The notes under the pieces are model-generated. The model did not search any database. It saw only the letters and a program-made list of their open reading frames with translations, and was not told where the DNA came from. A program made the translations under genes and the position numbers. A stretch of 18,541 bases of DNA from positions 1 to 18,541 of the forward strand of contig JAGRHB010000005.1 of the NCBI GenBank assembly GCA_020445245.1. Direction: 5' to 3'. The stretch comes from Gammaproteobacteria bacterium (GTDB taxonomy: Bacteria > Pseudomonadota > Gammaproteobacteria > Chromatiales > Sedimenticolaceae). Below are positions 1 through 6,788 of this stretch, piece by piece; the first letter of the stretch is position 1; each line of letters opens with the position of its first letter.

Positions 1-926
1 AGTCCGGCCGCCATGGCCACCGGGTTTCCCGACAGGGTGCCAGCCTGGTAGACCGGGCCCAGCGGCGCGATTTTCTGCATCACATCGCGTCGGCCACCGA
101 AGGCCCCGACCGGCATGCCGCCGCCAATCACCTTGCCCAGGGTGGTCAGGTCGGGGCGGACGTTGTACACCGACTGGACGCCGCCGAGGGCGACGCGAAA
201 ACCGGTCATCACCTCGTCCAGGATCAACAGGCTGCCGTACTGGTCGCAGATCTCGCGCAGGCCTTGTAGGAAGCCAGGGTCGGGCAGGATGCAGTTCATG
301 TTGCCGGCCACCGGTTCGACGATGATACAAGCGATCTGACCACCGGCCGCTGCAAAGGCATCGCGCACCTGGTCGAGATCGTTGTAGCTCAGCGTGATTG
401 TGTGTTCGGCCAATGCGGCTGGTACGCCAGGCGATGACGGCTCGCCCAGGGTCAAGGCACCTGAGCCGGCCTTGACCAGCAGCGAGTCGGAATGACCGTG
501 ATAGCAGCCCTCGAACTTGACGATCTTGTCGCGCCCAGTAAAGCCGCGTGCCAGGCGGATGGCCGACATCGTGGCTTCGGTACCCGACGAGACCATGCGT
601 ACCATCTCTATCGACGGCATCAGCTCGCAGACGCGGTCGGCCATGCGGGTCTCGATCTCGGTGGGTGCGCCGAAGGAAAGCCCCTTGTGGATGATGTCGG
701 CAACCGCCTCGATGACCTCCGGATGGGCATGTCCGAGGATCATCGGACCCCAGGAGCCGACGTAATCGATATAACGCTTGCCGTCGGGGTCGAACAGATA
801 GGGGCCGGCCGCACTGTCGACGAACACCGGTTCACCACCGACGCCGCGAAATGCACGCACCGGCGAATTGACGCCACCCGGGATGTGGCGTTGGGCGAGT
901 TCGAAACGGTCGTGCGCAGCGGTCAT
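1..926 (-). CDS. hemL: Glutamate-1-semialdehyde 2,1-aminomutase, partial (3' end outside window)
   Basis: This PLP enzyme converts glutamate-1-semialdehyde to 5-aminolevulinate in the C5 route to heme, in the cytoplasm. My translation of the minus strand gives 308 residues before the window edge. It opens [20 protein letters not shown], followed by SPVRAF, the SSGTEA phosphate-binding loop (about 113-118), the [10 protein letters not shown] segment (141-150), the cofactor-binding LDEVMTGFR (236-244) and [17 protein letters not shown], where Lys265 is the expected Schiff-base lysine, as in E. coli Hem[11 protein letters not shown] (293-302) follows. The family length is about 425 residues, so roughly 120 C-terminal residues are missing. 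The ATG (924-926) overlaps the thiE stop (TGA, 923-925) as ATGA, which fixes the start and implies translational coupling. It is the last visible gene of thiD-thiE-hemL. Identification is secure. Confidence 0.97.
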   Translation of the reverse strand, partial: MTAAHDRFELAQRHIPGGVNSPVRAFRGVGGEPVFVDSAAGPYLFDPDGKRYIDYVGSWGPMILGHAHPEVIEAVADIIHKGLSFGAPTEIETRMADRVCELMPSIEMVRMVSSGTEATMSAIRLARGFTGRDKIVKFEGCYHGHSDSLLVKAGSGALTLGEPSSPGVPAALAEHTITLSYNDLDQVRDAFAAAGGQIACIIVEPVAGNMNCILPDPGFLQGLREICDQYGSLLILDEVMTGFRVALGGVQSVYNVRPDLTTLGKVIGGGMPVGAFGGRRDVMQKIAPLGPVYQAGTLSGNPVAMAAG

Positions 927-1567
927 GGTCGGGTCTCCTTGACGGGGTTGAAACAGGGCGCGAAGGCGCGGGCGGCGGCGGCGATATCGGGCGCCGCGAA
1001 GACCGCGCTGATCACCGCCAGCATGTCGGCGCCGGCACGCACCAGGGCGGCGCCATTCTCGGGGCTTATCCCGCCTATCGCAACCGTCGGGACGGACAAT
1101 TCCGTCCGTGCACGGCGCAGCAGATCCGGTGTCGCCGCAACCGCTTGCGGCTTGGTCGGCGAAGCAAAGAAGCTGCCGAATGCGACATAGTCGGCGCCAG
1201 CGTCTACAGCCCGCTGCGCCAGTTCGAAGCGGTTGTAACACGAGACGCCGATCAGGCTGTGTTCTGGCAGGCGTGCCCGGGCCTGCCGGACATCCAGATC
1301 GTCGCGCCCCAGGTGCACCCCATCTGCGCCAACTGCACGGGCAAGCTCGACGTCGTCGTTGATCAGCAGCGGGACCCGGTAGCGTGTGCACAACACTCTG
1401 AGCGCCGTCGCAGCGGCCAGACGGCGCCGGTGATCGCCACTCTTGTCGCGGTACTGCACCAGCGAAGCGCCTCCGCGCAGGGCGGCTTCCACGGCGACGC
1501 ACGCCTCCCCGGCGCTCAGCGCACGGTCCTCGGTGATTGCGTAAAGGCCCTGCAGTCGCCGATTCAT
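923..1567 (-). CDS. thiE: Thiamine-phosphate synthase ThiE
   Basis: ThiE joins HMP pyrophosphate to the thiazole phosphate to make thiamine monophosphate, in the cytoplasm. The protein is a TIM barrel with GLYAITEDR at the N-terminus, QYRDK (about 38-42), the INDDVELA and ADGVHLG segments, GVSCYN, and [14 protein letters not shown], which carries the TPTKP-like phosphate loop, then AIGGI. All are family hallmarks. A longer reading begins with a GTG at 1586-1588. I prefer the ATG at 1565-1567 ([15 protein letters not shown], 214 residues) because it overlaps the thiD stop as ATGA, exactly the arrangement seen at the thiE/hemL junction. The start upstream of ThiE's first strand is also then of normal length. 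No convincing Shine-Dalgarno lies before it, which fits coupling to thiD translation. Identification is secure; the start is likely. Confidence 0.95.
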   Translation of the reverse strand: MNRRLQGLYAITEDRALSAGEACVAVEAALRGGASLVQYRDKSGDHRRRLAAATALRVLCTRYRVPLLINDDVELARAVGADGVHLGRDDLDVRQARARLPEHSLIGVSCYNRFELAQRAVDAGADYVAFGSFFASPTKPQAVAATPDLLRRARTELSVPTVAIGGISPENGAALVRAGADMLAVISAVFAAPDIAAAARAFAPCFNPVKETRP

Positions 1568-2334
1568 CCGCGTCGCCACGGCAGCCACTGGCCGCCCCCC
1601 GGCTGTGTGGCTGCCCGCAATGCGGTCGCGGTGAATGACTGGGCCCGGTCCACCGCGGTCACCGGGCCGTCACCCATCGCCAGATACAGGGCGCAGGCGC
1701 TCGACAGGGTGCAGCCGGATCCGTGGTAGCGCTGCGGCAGGCGTGGCCATTGAAATGCATGTGGGTCGCCGTCGCGGAGATAAAGGTGATTCGTGACGAC
1801 GTCGCCCTCGGCCTCGTCGGCGCCGGTCAGCAGCACCGCGCCGGCACCCGCGTGTATCAGGGCCCGGGCCGCGAGGGCGGCATCGTTCTTCTCGGCCAGG
1901 CGGCGGGCCTCTGCGCGGTTTGGCGTGGCCAGGGTGACCAGCGGCAACAGTTGTTCACGCATGGCCTCGACCAGGCGGACGGCACCTAGGTCGAATCCGC
2001 CGCCGGCAGCCAGCACCGGGTCCAGCACCACGGGCCCGGAGAAGCCGCGCAGGATCCGGACCAGCGGTGGTATAAGTGCGGTCGAGCCGATAAGTCCGAT
2101 CTTGATTGCATCGGGCGCAATGTCGTGCAGCAGGCGCCTGGCCGCGGCGGAAAAAAAATCTGCTGGCGTCGGCAGCAGCGAGGCCACGTCGTGGGTGTCC
2201 TGGGCGGTGAGTGCCGTCACCAGCGACAGCGCCTGGCCGCCGAGGGCGGTGACCGTCTCGATATCCGCCTGGATGCCGGCCCCGCCAGTCGGGTCGTGGC
2301 CGCCGATACACAGAATGCGGGGGAGATGTTTCAT
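1564..2334 (-). CDS. thiD: Hydroxymethylpyrimidine/phosphomethylpyrimidine kinase ThiD
   Basis: ThiD phosphorylates HMP and then HMP-P to give HMP-PP, the pyrimidine donor used by the adjacent ThiE. The protein has 256 residues, normal for the ribokinase-fold family. [15 protein letters not shown] (11-25) forms the substrate site, [12 protein letters not shown] and ATPNRAEA follow the family pattern, and GSGCTLSSA (205-213) is the anion hole with the conserved Cys208. An in-frame TGA lies six codons upstream of the ATG, so there is no earlier start. No Shine-Dalgarno is visible in the 15 bases before it, and a -10-like element sits only 9 bases upstream, so a leaderless or near-leaderless mRNA is possible. 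A run of eight T occurs inside the coding strand (2151-2158) with the frame intact. It is the first gene of thiD-thiE-hemL. Confidence 0.96.
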   Translation of the reverse strand: MKHLPRILCIGGHDPTGGAGIQADIETVTALGGQALSLVTALTAQDTHDVASLLPTPADFFSAAARRLLHDIAPDAIKIGLIGSTALIPPLVRILRGFSGPVVLDPVLAAGGGFDLGAVRLVEAMREQLLPLVTLATPNRAEARRLAEKNDAALAARALIHAGAGAVLLTGADEAEGDVVTNHLYLRDGDPHAFQWPRLPQRYHGSGCTLSSACALYLAMGDGPVTAVDRAQSFTATALRAATQPGGGQWLPWRRG

Positions 2335-2343
2335 TGCGGCGGG

Positions 2344-2370
2344 ATTGTATCAGCGCCACTGTGGTGGCAA
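2344..2370 (-). promoter_or_regulatory. Candidate thiD promoter, very close to the start codon
   Basis: On the minus strand a TACAAT -10 (2344-2349) is preceded, at a short 15-base spacer, by TTGCCA (2365-2370). Only nine bases separate the -10 from the thiD ATG, so transcription from it would start about two bases before the ATG. The spacing is suboptimal, so this is a candidate only. Confidence 0.35.
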
Positions 2371-2467
2371 CGGAAACCCTGTCACTGGCCGGTCTTTCAG
2401 GGCCCGACATCTGGCAGAATCAATCCACCGAATCTCCACCAACCACGAGCTGAGGAAAGCGGAAGCA

Positions 2468-2632
2468 ATGAAGACCTACCTGTGCGTCATATGCGGCTAT
2501 GTGTACGACGAGGCCAAGGGCCGGCCCGAAGAGGGGATCGCGCCGGGCACGAGGTGGGAGGACGTGCCGCTGAACTGGAAATGCCCCGAGTGCGGTGCCG
2601 GCAAGGAAGATTTCGAGATGATCGAGATCTGA
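2468..2632 (+). CDS. Rubredoxin
   Basis: A small mononuclear-iron electron carrier of 54 residues, the usual rubredoxin size. Two knuckles supply the four iron ligands: CVICG (Cys6, Cys9) and CPECG (Cys39, Cys42). The family aromatic core residues are present (Tyr4, Tyr11, Tyr13, Trp30, Trp37), as is the conserved stretch [12 protein letters not shown] (23-34). A GAGGA Shine-Dalgarno at 2452-2456 precedes the ATG. A longer open frame extends upstream but would require translating most of the thiD antisense strand, so I rejected it. It diverges from thiD. Rubredoxin next to thiDE/hemL is, as I recall, common in gammaproteobacteria, but its electron partner is not in this window. No terminator is evident after it. 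Confidence 0.95.
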   Translation: MKTYLCVICGYVYDEAKGRPEEGIAPGTRWEDVPLNWKCPECGAGKEDFEMIEI

Positions 2633-2845
2633 TCAAATTACAGGAGCGGGCAACTTACATCTGATAAGTCGCTGTTTCTGTTTCGTTATTCTCTGCGATG
2701 GGAGCTTTTGCTGCGCGCCGGGCTAGGCCGGTGGGAAATCTGGGCTACACTTTCTTCAGCCCGGCTGACTGTACCAATTGCCGCAAAATCAATGGTTTGC
2801 GGAAGGATTACTGTCGCCTATCCGCCCGACCTCTGAGGAGGCGCC
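2633..2845. other. Intergenic region between rubredoxin and DUF5063 genes, with dyads
   Basis: No gene is supported in these 213 bases. There is a perfect 7-bp inverted repeat, CCGCAAA (2781-2787) and TTTGCGG (2796-2802), with an 8-base centre, and a weaker GGGCT/AGCCC pair (2742-2746, 2758-2762). Neither is followed by a T-run, so they are not intrinsic terminators. They could be an operator or a leader hairpin of the downstream gene. Confidence 0.5.
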
Positions 2846-3325
2846 ATGCACAAAGACACCAGTGAGCTGCTTGCGATCGCGCGCAGGTACTGCGAATTGA
2901 TCGAAAGTCTGGACGAGGATTACCGCGAGTCCCTGTCACAGCTGAATGAAATCCTGCCGCGACTGCATGCGGCCATGACCGCAGTCGGGCCGTCGCCCGA
3001 TGAGGCCGGTTATGACCCGAGCGTCGATCTGGACAAGCGCTTTGAGCTGTTCAGCCGGCTGCACGGGCTGCTGGGCGATCTCGATGGTTACTGGATGGAA
3101 TACGATGTGACGCCAGACAGGCAGGAGATGAGCGGCAGCCTGGCTGACGACCTCACTGATATCTATTGTGAACTCAAGCACGGCCTGACGCGCCTGGAGC
3201 GCTATGACGATGCCCGACGCACGCTCGGCGGGTGGCGAACCGGATTCTGCAAGCACTGGGGACAGCACGTGGTCGACGCGGAACGGCATCTTTACGCACT
3301 ATCTGCGCGGGATCGCCTGTACTGA
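2846..3325 (+). CDS. DUF5063 domain-containing protein, function unknown
   Basis: A 159-residue soluble protein with no signal peptide or membrane segment. It is rich in acidic residues and predicted by eye to be largely helical. I recognise the overall pattern as DUF5063: an N-terminal helix ELLAIARRYCELIESL, then EILPRLHAAM, a central YWMEYDVTP turn, and a C-terminal ADDLTDIYCELKHGL...GWRTGFCKHWGQHVVDAERHL. No catalytic motif can be named, and I know of no assigned function. A strong Shine-Dalgarno (GAGGAG, 2836-2841) supports the ATG. The next gene, an A-type Fe-S carrier homologue, starts 65 bases downstream with its own promoter-like sequence, so cotranscription is possible but not required. 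Confidence 0.85.
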   Translation: MHKDTSELLAIARRYCELIESLDEDYRESLSQLNEILPRLHAAMTAVGPSPDEAGYDPSVDLDKRFELFSRLHGLLGDLDGYWMEYDVTPDRQEMSGSLADDLTDIYCELKHGLTRLERYDDARRTLGGWRTGFCKHWGQHVVDAERHLYALSARDRLY

Positions 3326-3350
3326 AATTGGCCAACCTCGATGGTACAAT
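3322..3350 (+). promoter_or_regulatory. Candidate promoter of the A-type carrier gene, with a palindrome in the spacer
   Basis: CTGAAA (3322-3327) and TACAAT (3345-3350) are separated by 17 bases. An 8-bp perfect palindrome, TTGGCCAA (3328-3335), fills the upstream part of the spacer, where a repressor could act. An 8-bp inverted repeat, CAACCTCG (3333-3340) and CGAGGTTG (3378-3385), spans the start region. The second arm overlaps the likely ribosome-binding site. Confidence 0.45.
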
Positions 3351-3390
3351 CGCCCGGATATTCCTTTTTGAGCCTCCCGAGGTTGAGACC

Positions 3391-3759
3391 ATGACGCAAG
3401 CTGTTCTGACCGAATCCGAACTCACACTGACCACTCCGGCACAAGGCAAGATGGCCGAGTTGCTCGGCCAGGTCGAAGAAACCATCCAGGGCGTTCGCGT
3501 GTTCGCCACACCTGGCGGCTGCAGCGGCGTCAGCTTCGGTATGACCTTTACCGATCAGCTGAACGATGATGACCGGGTGCGCGAGATCGAAGGCGTGCGG
3601 GTGATCGTCGATGCCGGCACGCTGGAATACATCCGTGGCGTGGAGATTGACTTCGTCGATTCCGGTGATGGTGATGCGCGGTTCGTGTTCAACAACCTGC
3701 AGCCGGTTTCGGGTAGCGGTTGCGGAACCTGCGGTTCACAAGGTGGCGGCTGCTCCTGA
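3391..3759 (+). CDS. A-type iron-sulfur carrier (IscA/ErpA-like) with variant cysteine motif
   Basis: A 122-residue protein of the HesB/IscA family, which carries or inserts Fe-S clusters into client proteins. PGGCSGVSFGMTF (41-53) matches the canonical first-cysteine loop GGCSG (Cys44). The second half DGDARFVFNNLQP matches the family strand before the C-terminal cysteines. The tail differs from the canonical C-G-C: it reads SGCGTCG with Cys111 and Cys114 (C-x2-C), then a glycine-rich stretch to a fourth cysteine, Cys121, next to the last residue. I chose the ATG at 3391, 66 bases after the DUF5063 stop, over an in-frame longer reading because homology starts here and a GAGG-containing segment (3379-3382) precedes it. 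It is followed by a strong terminator. It is distinct from erpA at 10016 in the same window. Confidence 0.88.
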   Translation: MTQAVLTESELTLTTPAQGKMAELLGQVEETIQGVRVFATPGGCSGVSFGMTFTDQLNDDDRVREIEGVRVIVDAGTLEYIRGVEIDFVDSGDGDARFVFNNLQPVSGSGCGTCGSQGGGCS

Positions 3760-3782
3760 GCAGACACCTCTGGTCTGAACGG

Positions 3783-3810
3783 AAAAATGCCCGCGCAAGC
3801 GGGCATTTTT
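3783..3810. terminator. Bidirectional intrinsic terminator between convergent genes
   Basis: A perfect 12-bp inverted repeat with a GCAA loop (3795-3798). The arms AAAAATGCCCGC and GCGGGCATTTTT give a T-run on both strands. It lies 23 bases after the A-type carrier stop and 2 bases from the end of the convergent TPR gene, so it can end both transcripts. Confidence 0.95.
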
Positions 3811-3812
3811 CG

Positions 3813-5864
3813 TCAGGGCCTGTCCTTGGCGGGGGGCGGCGGCTGTTGTTGCAGCTGTGTCCTCACCCAGTCGACGTAGGGGCTGTTGGTCTCCTCCATC
3901 AGCAGCGCCATGTTGAGGTCGCTTTGCGCCTCGTCACTGTGCCCCAGTCGCCATCGAACCCAGGCCAGACGTGCCCTTTCGTCGGCGTCCTCATGCAAAG
4001 CCAGCGATGCCTCCAGTTGTCCCGCCGCCTCGACCAGCCGGTCCGCCTCGATCAGCGCCAGCGCCAGTGCAGCGTGACGCGTGCTGCTGCCCATTCCCCG
4101 TTCTATCGCCTGTCGCAGCAGGGGCTCGGCCTCTGCAAATTGCCCCTGGCCGGCCAGTGCGACGCCGAGTTCGGCCTGTGCTTCCGGGAAAGCAGGGACG
4201 GCCGCCAGCGCCTGGCGCAGGTGATCTTCGGCTGCCGCGTAATCCTCGAGTGCGATCTGAGCAACGCCCGCCCAATAGAGCACCCTGGCGTCGCCCGGTC
4301 TTGCATCCAGCGCGGCGCCGAAACTGCCCACTGCGTCTTGATTCATGCCCAGGCCGAGTTGTGCCCTGCCCAGGACGAAGAATGCGTCGCGTGCTGACCA
4401 GTATCCGGTGTATTGCTTATCACGTGAGGCATCTATCGCCGCCAGCGAATGGTTGAGTGCGACGCTGGCGTCGCCTTTTTCGACCGCCGCTTTGGCCAGT
4501 TCCAGGCGACCTTCCATGTAGTGCGGGTCACTGGCGATCTCGCTTTCGAAGAGCCGGCTGTGATCCCACCAGCGCATGCTCGAAGAGCCGGACAGGATGC
4601 CCAGGAGCAGAATGACCGGAACGAATACGACGGCTTCGCTGCCCGGGACCAGTTGCCGGCCTACCGGGCGCCATAGCAGAAACAGAGCGTGTGCGACTGC
4701 GAACGACAGTCCCCAGGCGGCGAGATACAGGGTGTGGCCGCTGTGATAGTGATCGCTCGGGAATATCCCCACGCCGGGGACCAGCCACAGCAGGAACCAT
4801 GCCGTGCCGAACGCGGCCGGCTGGCGCAGTTTGAGGCCTATCAGCGTGGCGGCAATCAGCACCACGAAGCCGAGCAGGGCGGCGACCTCGACGGCCCCCC
4901 AGCCGCGGGTGATCGGCCAGGCGTCGGATACGATCGGTTCATAGGGAAGGAGCGTCTCATCGATCAGGAACCACAAGTGGCGCAATGCGGTCCCGGCATT
5001 GTTGAAGATACTGTCGGTCGGGTAGTCGGCCGCGAAGTTCAGCCCGCCCAGGACCAGTGCGCGGTGGATGATGATCAGCAACAGTACCGCCAGCAGCAGG
5101 GTGAGTCCGGCCACGCGGGAAGGCGCGATGCCTCCGACGGCGCGGCGGCCACGTTCCTTGCTTTCGAAGCCGGCAATGAGCAGCGCCAGCAGCGGCAGCA
5201 TGTAGGCGGTTTCATGAGCCAGCATGGCTGCCAGCGCCATCAGCGTCATGCCGCCCAGCCAGCGCTTGACGTAACCGCGGTGTGCGTTGGTGGTGGCCTG
5301 CAAGCGGGTAAACACGACCAGGCTCCAAACGCCGAACGCGGCGGCGAGCAGGTAGGGACGCCCACCGATCCAGGCGACACTGTTGACGGTTGCGGGGTGC
5401 ACCGCATAGAGCGCGGCAGACCAGAATGCCAGGCGATTGGCGTGGCGCCGTCGCGACAACAGGTGGCGTCCGAGGGCATAGAGTCCGACTACCACCACCA
5501 GGTGCAGCAATACGTTCTCTAAATGAAAGCAAGCCGCGCAGTCGCCCCACAGGGTCCAGCTGATACTGTTGGACAGCAGGGTCAGCGGTTGCCAGCTGCC
5601 GGCCGAGCCGTCCGCCTGGCCGCCGGTCAGGCGTGTCTGGTAAGCGGGACGCGCGTTCACCAACGAAGTGGGTATATCGGCGAGGGCCGTGATGCGGTGC
5701 CCGCCCTGCAGGATATCTTCGCGGTCGGTCCACACGAAGTCTCCGCCGAGTGAGGCGGCGAATACGGCAACGACGAGAACGCTCAGCCAAATGATGTGGC
5801 TGCGACGCGTCCGCGCGATCTGCTCCTGGGTCTGTCGCGTATTTTGGGGACGGCGGGACTGCAT
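3813..5864 (-). CDS. Multi-pass membrane protein with C-terminal TPR repeats, TMTC/GT-C-like
   Basis: A 683-residue integral membrane protein. Residues 24-40 form a first transmembrane helix, followed by an extracytoplasmic loop and about ten further hydrophobic segments to about 410. Residues about 435-665 hold TPR-like helical pairs, such as ARVLYWAGVAQIALEDYAAAEDHLRQAL and AEAEPLLRQAIERG-type units. VHPATVNSVAWIGGRPYLLA resembles the TMTC signature HP-x3-E-x-VAWI-x-GR-x-DLL. That points to the GT-C superfamily of polyprenyl-phosphate-sugar glycosyltransferases or their TPR relatives. The first loop reads FVWTDREDI, with Thr46-Asp47 where an acidic pair is typical, so catalytic competence is uncertain. 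The gene starts 3 bases after hemJ stops and is the last of a four-gene operon. The substrate is unknown; 'TPR membrane protein' is the safe name. Confidence 0.8.
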   Translation of the reverse strand: MQSRRPQNTRQTQEQIARTRRSHIIWLSVLVVAVFAASLGGDFVWTDREDILQGGHRITALADIPTSLVNARPAYQTRLTGGQADGSAGSWQPLTLLSNSISWTLWGDCAACFHLENVLLHLVVVVGLYALGRHLLSRRRHANRLAFWSAALYAVHPATVNSVAWIGGRPYLLAAAFGVWSLVVFTRLQATTNAHRGYVKRWLGGMTLMALAAMLAHETAYMLPLLALLIAGFESKERGRRAVGGIAPSRVAGLTLLLAVLLLIIIHRALVLGGLNFAADYPTDSIFNNAGTALRHLWFLIDETLLPYEPIVSDAWPITRGWGAVEVAALLGFVVLIAATLIGLKLRQPAAFGTAWFLLWLVPGVGIFPSDHYHSGHTLYLAAWGLSFAVAHALFLLWRPVGRQLVPGSEAVVFVPVILLLGILSGSSSMRWWDHSRLFESEIASDPHYMEGRLELAKAAVEKGDASVALNHSLAAIDASRDKQYTGYWSARDAFFVLGRAQLGLGMNQDAVGSFGAALDARPGDARVLYWAGVAQIALEDYAAAEDHLRQALAAVPAFPEAQAELGVALAGQGQFAEAEPLLRQAIERGMGSSTRHAALALALIEADRLVEAAGQLEASLALHEDADERARLAWVRWRLGHSDEAQSDLNMALLMEETNSPYVDWVRTQLQQQPPPPAKDRP

Positions 5865-5867
5865 CGG

Positions 5868-6290
5868 TCAGAAAGGCTTCAAAACGGCCAGCAGCACTAT
5901 CGCTATCAACAGCAACACCGGCAGTTCATTGAACCAGCGATACCAGACGTGGCTGTGACGGTTGCGGTCATGCTTGAAATCGGCCACGAGCTTGCCACAA
6001 TAAACATGGTAAGCCACCAGGGCGGCCAGCAGGGCGAGCTTGATGTGCAGCCACATCTGATTCCCGAACGCCGCCCAGCCGTAGTCATATAGCATCCAGA
6101 ATCCGAATATCAGCGTGAACACCGCGCCTGGTGTCGTGATGCCGAAGAACAGTTTGCGTTCCATGACCTTGAAGCGGTCTATGGAAGCCTGGTCTTCGCT
6201 CATCGCGTGATACACGAACAGCCGCGGCAGATAGAAAAGGCCGGCGAACCAGGTCACCATGCCGATGAGATGCCATGCCTTCAGCCACAT
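5868..6290 (-). CDS. hemJ: Protoporphyrinogen IX oxidase HemJ
   Basis: HemJ oxidises protoporphyrinogen IX to protoporphyrin IX in the inner membrane, the penultimate step of heme synthesis, in bacteria lacking HemG or HemY. The protein is 140 residues, the normal length, with four hydrophobic helices. The family signature MWLKAWHLIGMVTWFAGLFY (1-20) includes the conserved His7. It is followed by LPRLFVYH (Arg23, His28), a central FGFWMLYDYGW, and WLHIKLALLAALVAYHVYC, with conserved His and Lys. The C-terminus WYRWFNELPVLLLIAIVLLAVLKPF also fits. It starts 6 bases after the TlpA-like gene's stop and ends 3 bases before the TPR gene, so it is cotranscribed. hemL is elsewhere in the window, on the same strand but in a separate transcript. 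Confidence 0.93.
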   Translation of the reverse strand: MWLKAWHLIGMVTWFAGLFYLPRLFVYHAMSEDQASIDRFKVMERKLFFGITTPGAVFTLIFGFWMLYDYGWAAFGNQMWLHIKLALLAALVAYHVYCGKLVADFKHDRNRHSHVWYRWFNELPVLLLIAIVLLAVLKPF

Positions 6291-6296
6291 TGCCCT

Positions 6297-6788
6297 TCAA
6301 CCCTGGAACGTGAGTAGAGTCGCGCGCACGCGTGTTTCATCGAGCGGCCCGTGTTCAGAAAAGTTGATATTGCCGTCGGGTCCGATCAGGTAGCTGGTCG
6401 GTGTCACGGAAATACCGCCAAATGCCTTGTTGACCTCACCGTGCACGTCGAGCGCGATCGGGTAGCCCGGATTCTGCCGTTCCACCGTCGCGATGATGGC
6501 AGGCGGCGGGTCGTGCGGCATGGCCACGCCGATCACCATGAAGTTCTGTGCTTTCAGGCTGTCATGCAGGCGGCTCAGTCGTGGCATATCGCGCATACAA
6601 ATCTCGCAATCGACCGACCAGAATGTGACGAACAGGCTCTTGCCGCGCAGGTCGCTGCTGCGCAGGTTTCGTCCGTCGAGCAGATTGAACGTGGTCTCCG
6701 GCATCGGCCTGCTGGTCGGCCACAGTACCCAGGCCGCACCGGCGACGATCAGGACCGAAGCGAGATTCGTAAGCCACCGTGAGGTCAT
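6297..6788 (-). CDS. TlpA/ResA-like membrane-anchored thioredoxin-fold protein
   Basis: A 163-residue protein with an N-terminal membrane anchor (about 5-23, LTNLASVLIVAGAAWVLWP) and a periplasmic thioredoxin domain. FVTFWSVDCEICMRDMP holds the redox pair Cys61-Glu-Ile-Cys64. GVAMP and SVTPTSYLIGPDG follow, with Pro130 the expected cis-proline. The C-E-I-C sequence differs from the C-x-P-C often seen in TlpA/ResA. The likely job is thiol-disulfide exchange on the periplasmic face, perhaps for heme or cytochrome assembly given the adjacent hemJ, though that is inference. The ATG at 6786-6788 overlaps the DUF4126 stop (6785-6787) as ATGA, which selects this start over a longer in-frame reading. 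Confidence 0.87.
   Translation of the reverse strand: MTSRWLTNLASVLIVAGAAWVLWPTSRPMPETTFNLLDGRNLRSSDLRGKSLFVTFWSVDCEICMRDMPRLSRLHDSLKAQNFMVIGVAMPHDPPPAIIATVERQNPGYPIALDVHGEVNKAFGGISVTPTSYLIGPDGNINFSEHGPLDETRVRATLLTFQG

Noticed and set aside
492..1190. A 232-codon plus-strand frame over hemL and thiE
   Set aside because: It overlaps two secure minus-strand genes and translates to no known fold.
2335..2467. Possible TPP riboswitch upstream of thiD
   Set aside because: The leader is too short on the thiD side, and I see no CTGAGA...ACCTGATCTGG-type thi-box core on either strand.
1793..2632. A long reading fused upstream of rubredoxin
   Set aside because: The upstream 225 codons are antisense to thiD. 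Rubredoxin begins at its own ATG with a good ribosome-binding site and is full length at 54 residues.
2742..2762. Hairpin after rubredoxin as a terminator
   Set aside because: The stem is only 5 bp, with an 11-base loop and no following T-run.
4689..5522. A 277-codon open frame on the plus strand within the TPR membrane gene
   Set aside because: The composition (Gln, Gly, Arg, no hydrophobic core) is that of an antisense shadow. The minus-strand gene has membrane helices and TPRs.
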